A DNA stretch of 64,000 bases from Arthrobacter sp. C9C5 (GTDB lineage: Bacteria; Actinomycetota; Actinomycetes; Actinomycetales; Micrococcaceae). Both the position numbers and the translations under genes were made by a program. The DNA is taken from positions 1 through 64,000 of the forward strand of contig NZ_JABFMX010000016.1 of NCBI RefSeq assembly GCF_013359735.1, in the 5' to 3' direction. This document shows positions 63,974 to 64,000 of this stretch, piece after piece. A model generated the notes under the pieces. It ran no database searches. It worked only from the letters and a program-made list of their open reading frames with translations, and had not been told where the DNA came from. Each line of letters starts with the position of its first letter. The first letter of the stretch is position 1.

Positions 63974-64000
63974 GGGGACATGCCCGTACTTCGGTTCGGG
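63974..64000 (+). repeat. start of another GGGGACATGCCC repeat, cut by the window edge
   Basis: GGGGACATGCCCGTACTTCGG begins 6 nt after the thiolase stop. It shares its first 12 bases with the family A units and with the reverse complement of the family B units. The rest lies outside the window. Confidence 0.6.

Overview
The window is a stretch of GC-rich chromosome from an actinobacterium, most likely Arthrobacter, Pseudarthrobacter or a close relative in the Micrococcaceae. The evidence is rbpA, whiA, opcA, a four-domain S1 protein, the uvrC-rapZ-yvcK-whiA block, the ctaA/ctaB/tkt/zwf neighbourhood and a SufR-led suf operon, with frequent GTG starts. It is almost entirely core genome. I see no transposase, prophage, CRISPR array or tRNA/rRNA gene.

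Layout. 0.1-3.1 kb: an unknown membrane-anchored helical protein, a PiT phosphate transporter with a small membrane partner, and a dihydrofolate-reductase-like enzyme. 3.1-9.5 kb: a hotdog thioesterase diverging from polA, an Eis-like acetyltransferase, and rpsA. 9.5-10.6 kb: two tandem pairs of short palindromic repeats bracketing a DUF1810 gene. 10.6-15.2 kb: GNAT and YigZ proteins diverging from coaE (fused to a GrpB domain), then uvrB. 15.2-17.8 kb: a TerC membrane protein behind a probable yybP-ykoY manganese riboswitch, then an MFS transporter. 17.9-23.2 kb: an S33 peptidase-like hydrolase, a GNAT enzyme, a Ski2-like helicase and a trans-aconitate methyltransferase. 23.4-27.5 kb: a heterodimeric ABC exporter with a GntR repressor. 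27.5-37.3 kb: uvrA, a HAD phosphatase, a PlsC acyltransferase, and uvrC-rapZ-yvcK-whiA. 37.4-42.3 kb: sodA, the glycolytic run gap-pgk-tpiA, secG and rbpA. 42.2-50.6 kb, minus strand: the pentose phosphate cluster tkt-tal-pgi-zwf-opcA-pgl. 51-54.9 kb: heme o and heme a synthesis (ctaB, ctaA) with an ABC-2 transporter. 55-60.2 kb: sufR-sufB-sufD-Rieske-sufC-sufT. 60.3-64 kb: a YpfJ-type metalloprotein, an acyl-CoA-synthetase-like protein and a thiolase.

The genes form coherent modules: nucleotide excision repair (uvrA, uvrB, uvrC) with polA; central carbon flow (glycolysis and pentose phosphate); heme-copper oxidase cofactor supply; and Fe-S cluster assembly.

Non-coding signals are the most interesting part. 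(1) A repeat family built on GGGCATGTCC-like boxes has two 88-bp and two 81-bp copies around the DUF1810 gene, and a further copy starts at the window edge. (2) TerC has a well-formed yybP-ykoY-like leader. (3) At least twelve genes have a TANNNT -10 hexamer placed 6-7 nt before the start codon, which implies leaderless mRNAs; coaE and yigZ diverge from 22 bp with overlapping -10 boxes. (4) Tiny putative leaderless ORFs run by 4-nt overlap into ctaB and into sufR. (5) The pgl terminator lies inside the rbpA coding region. (6) A perfect 19-bp hairpin lies inside the first codons of the MFS gene.
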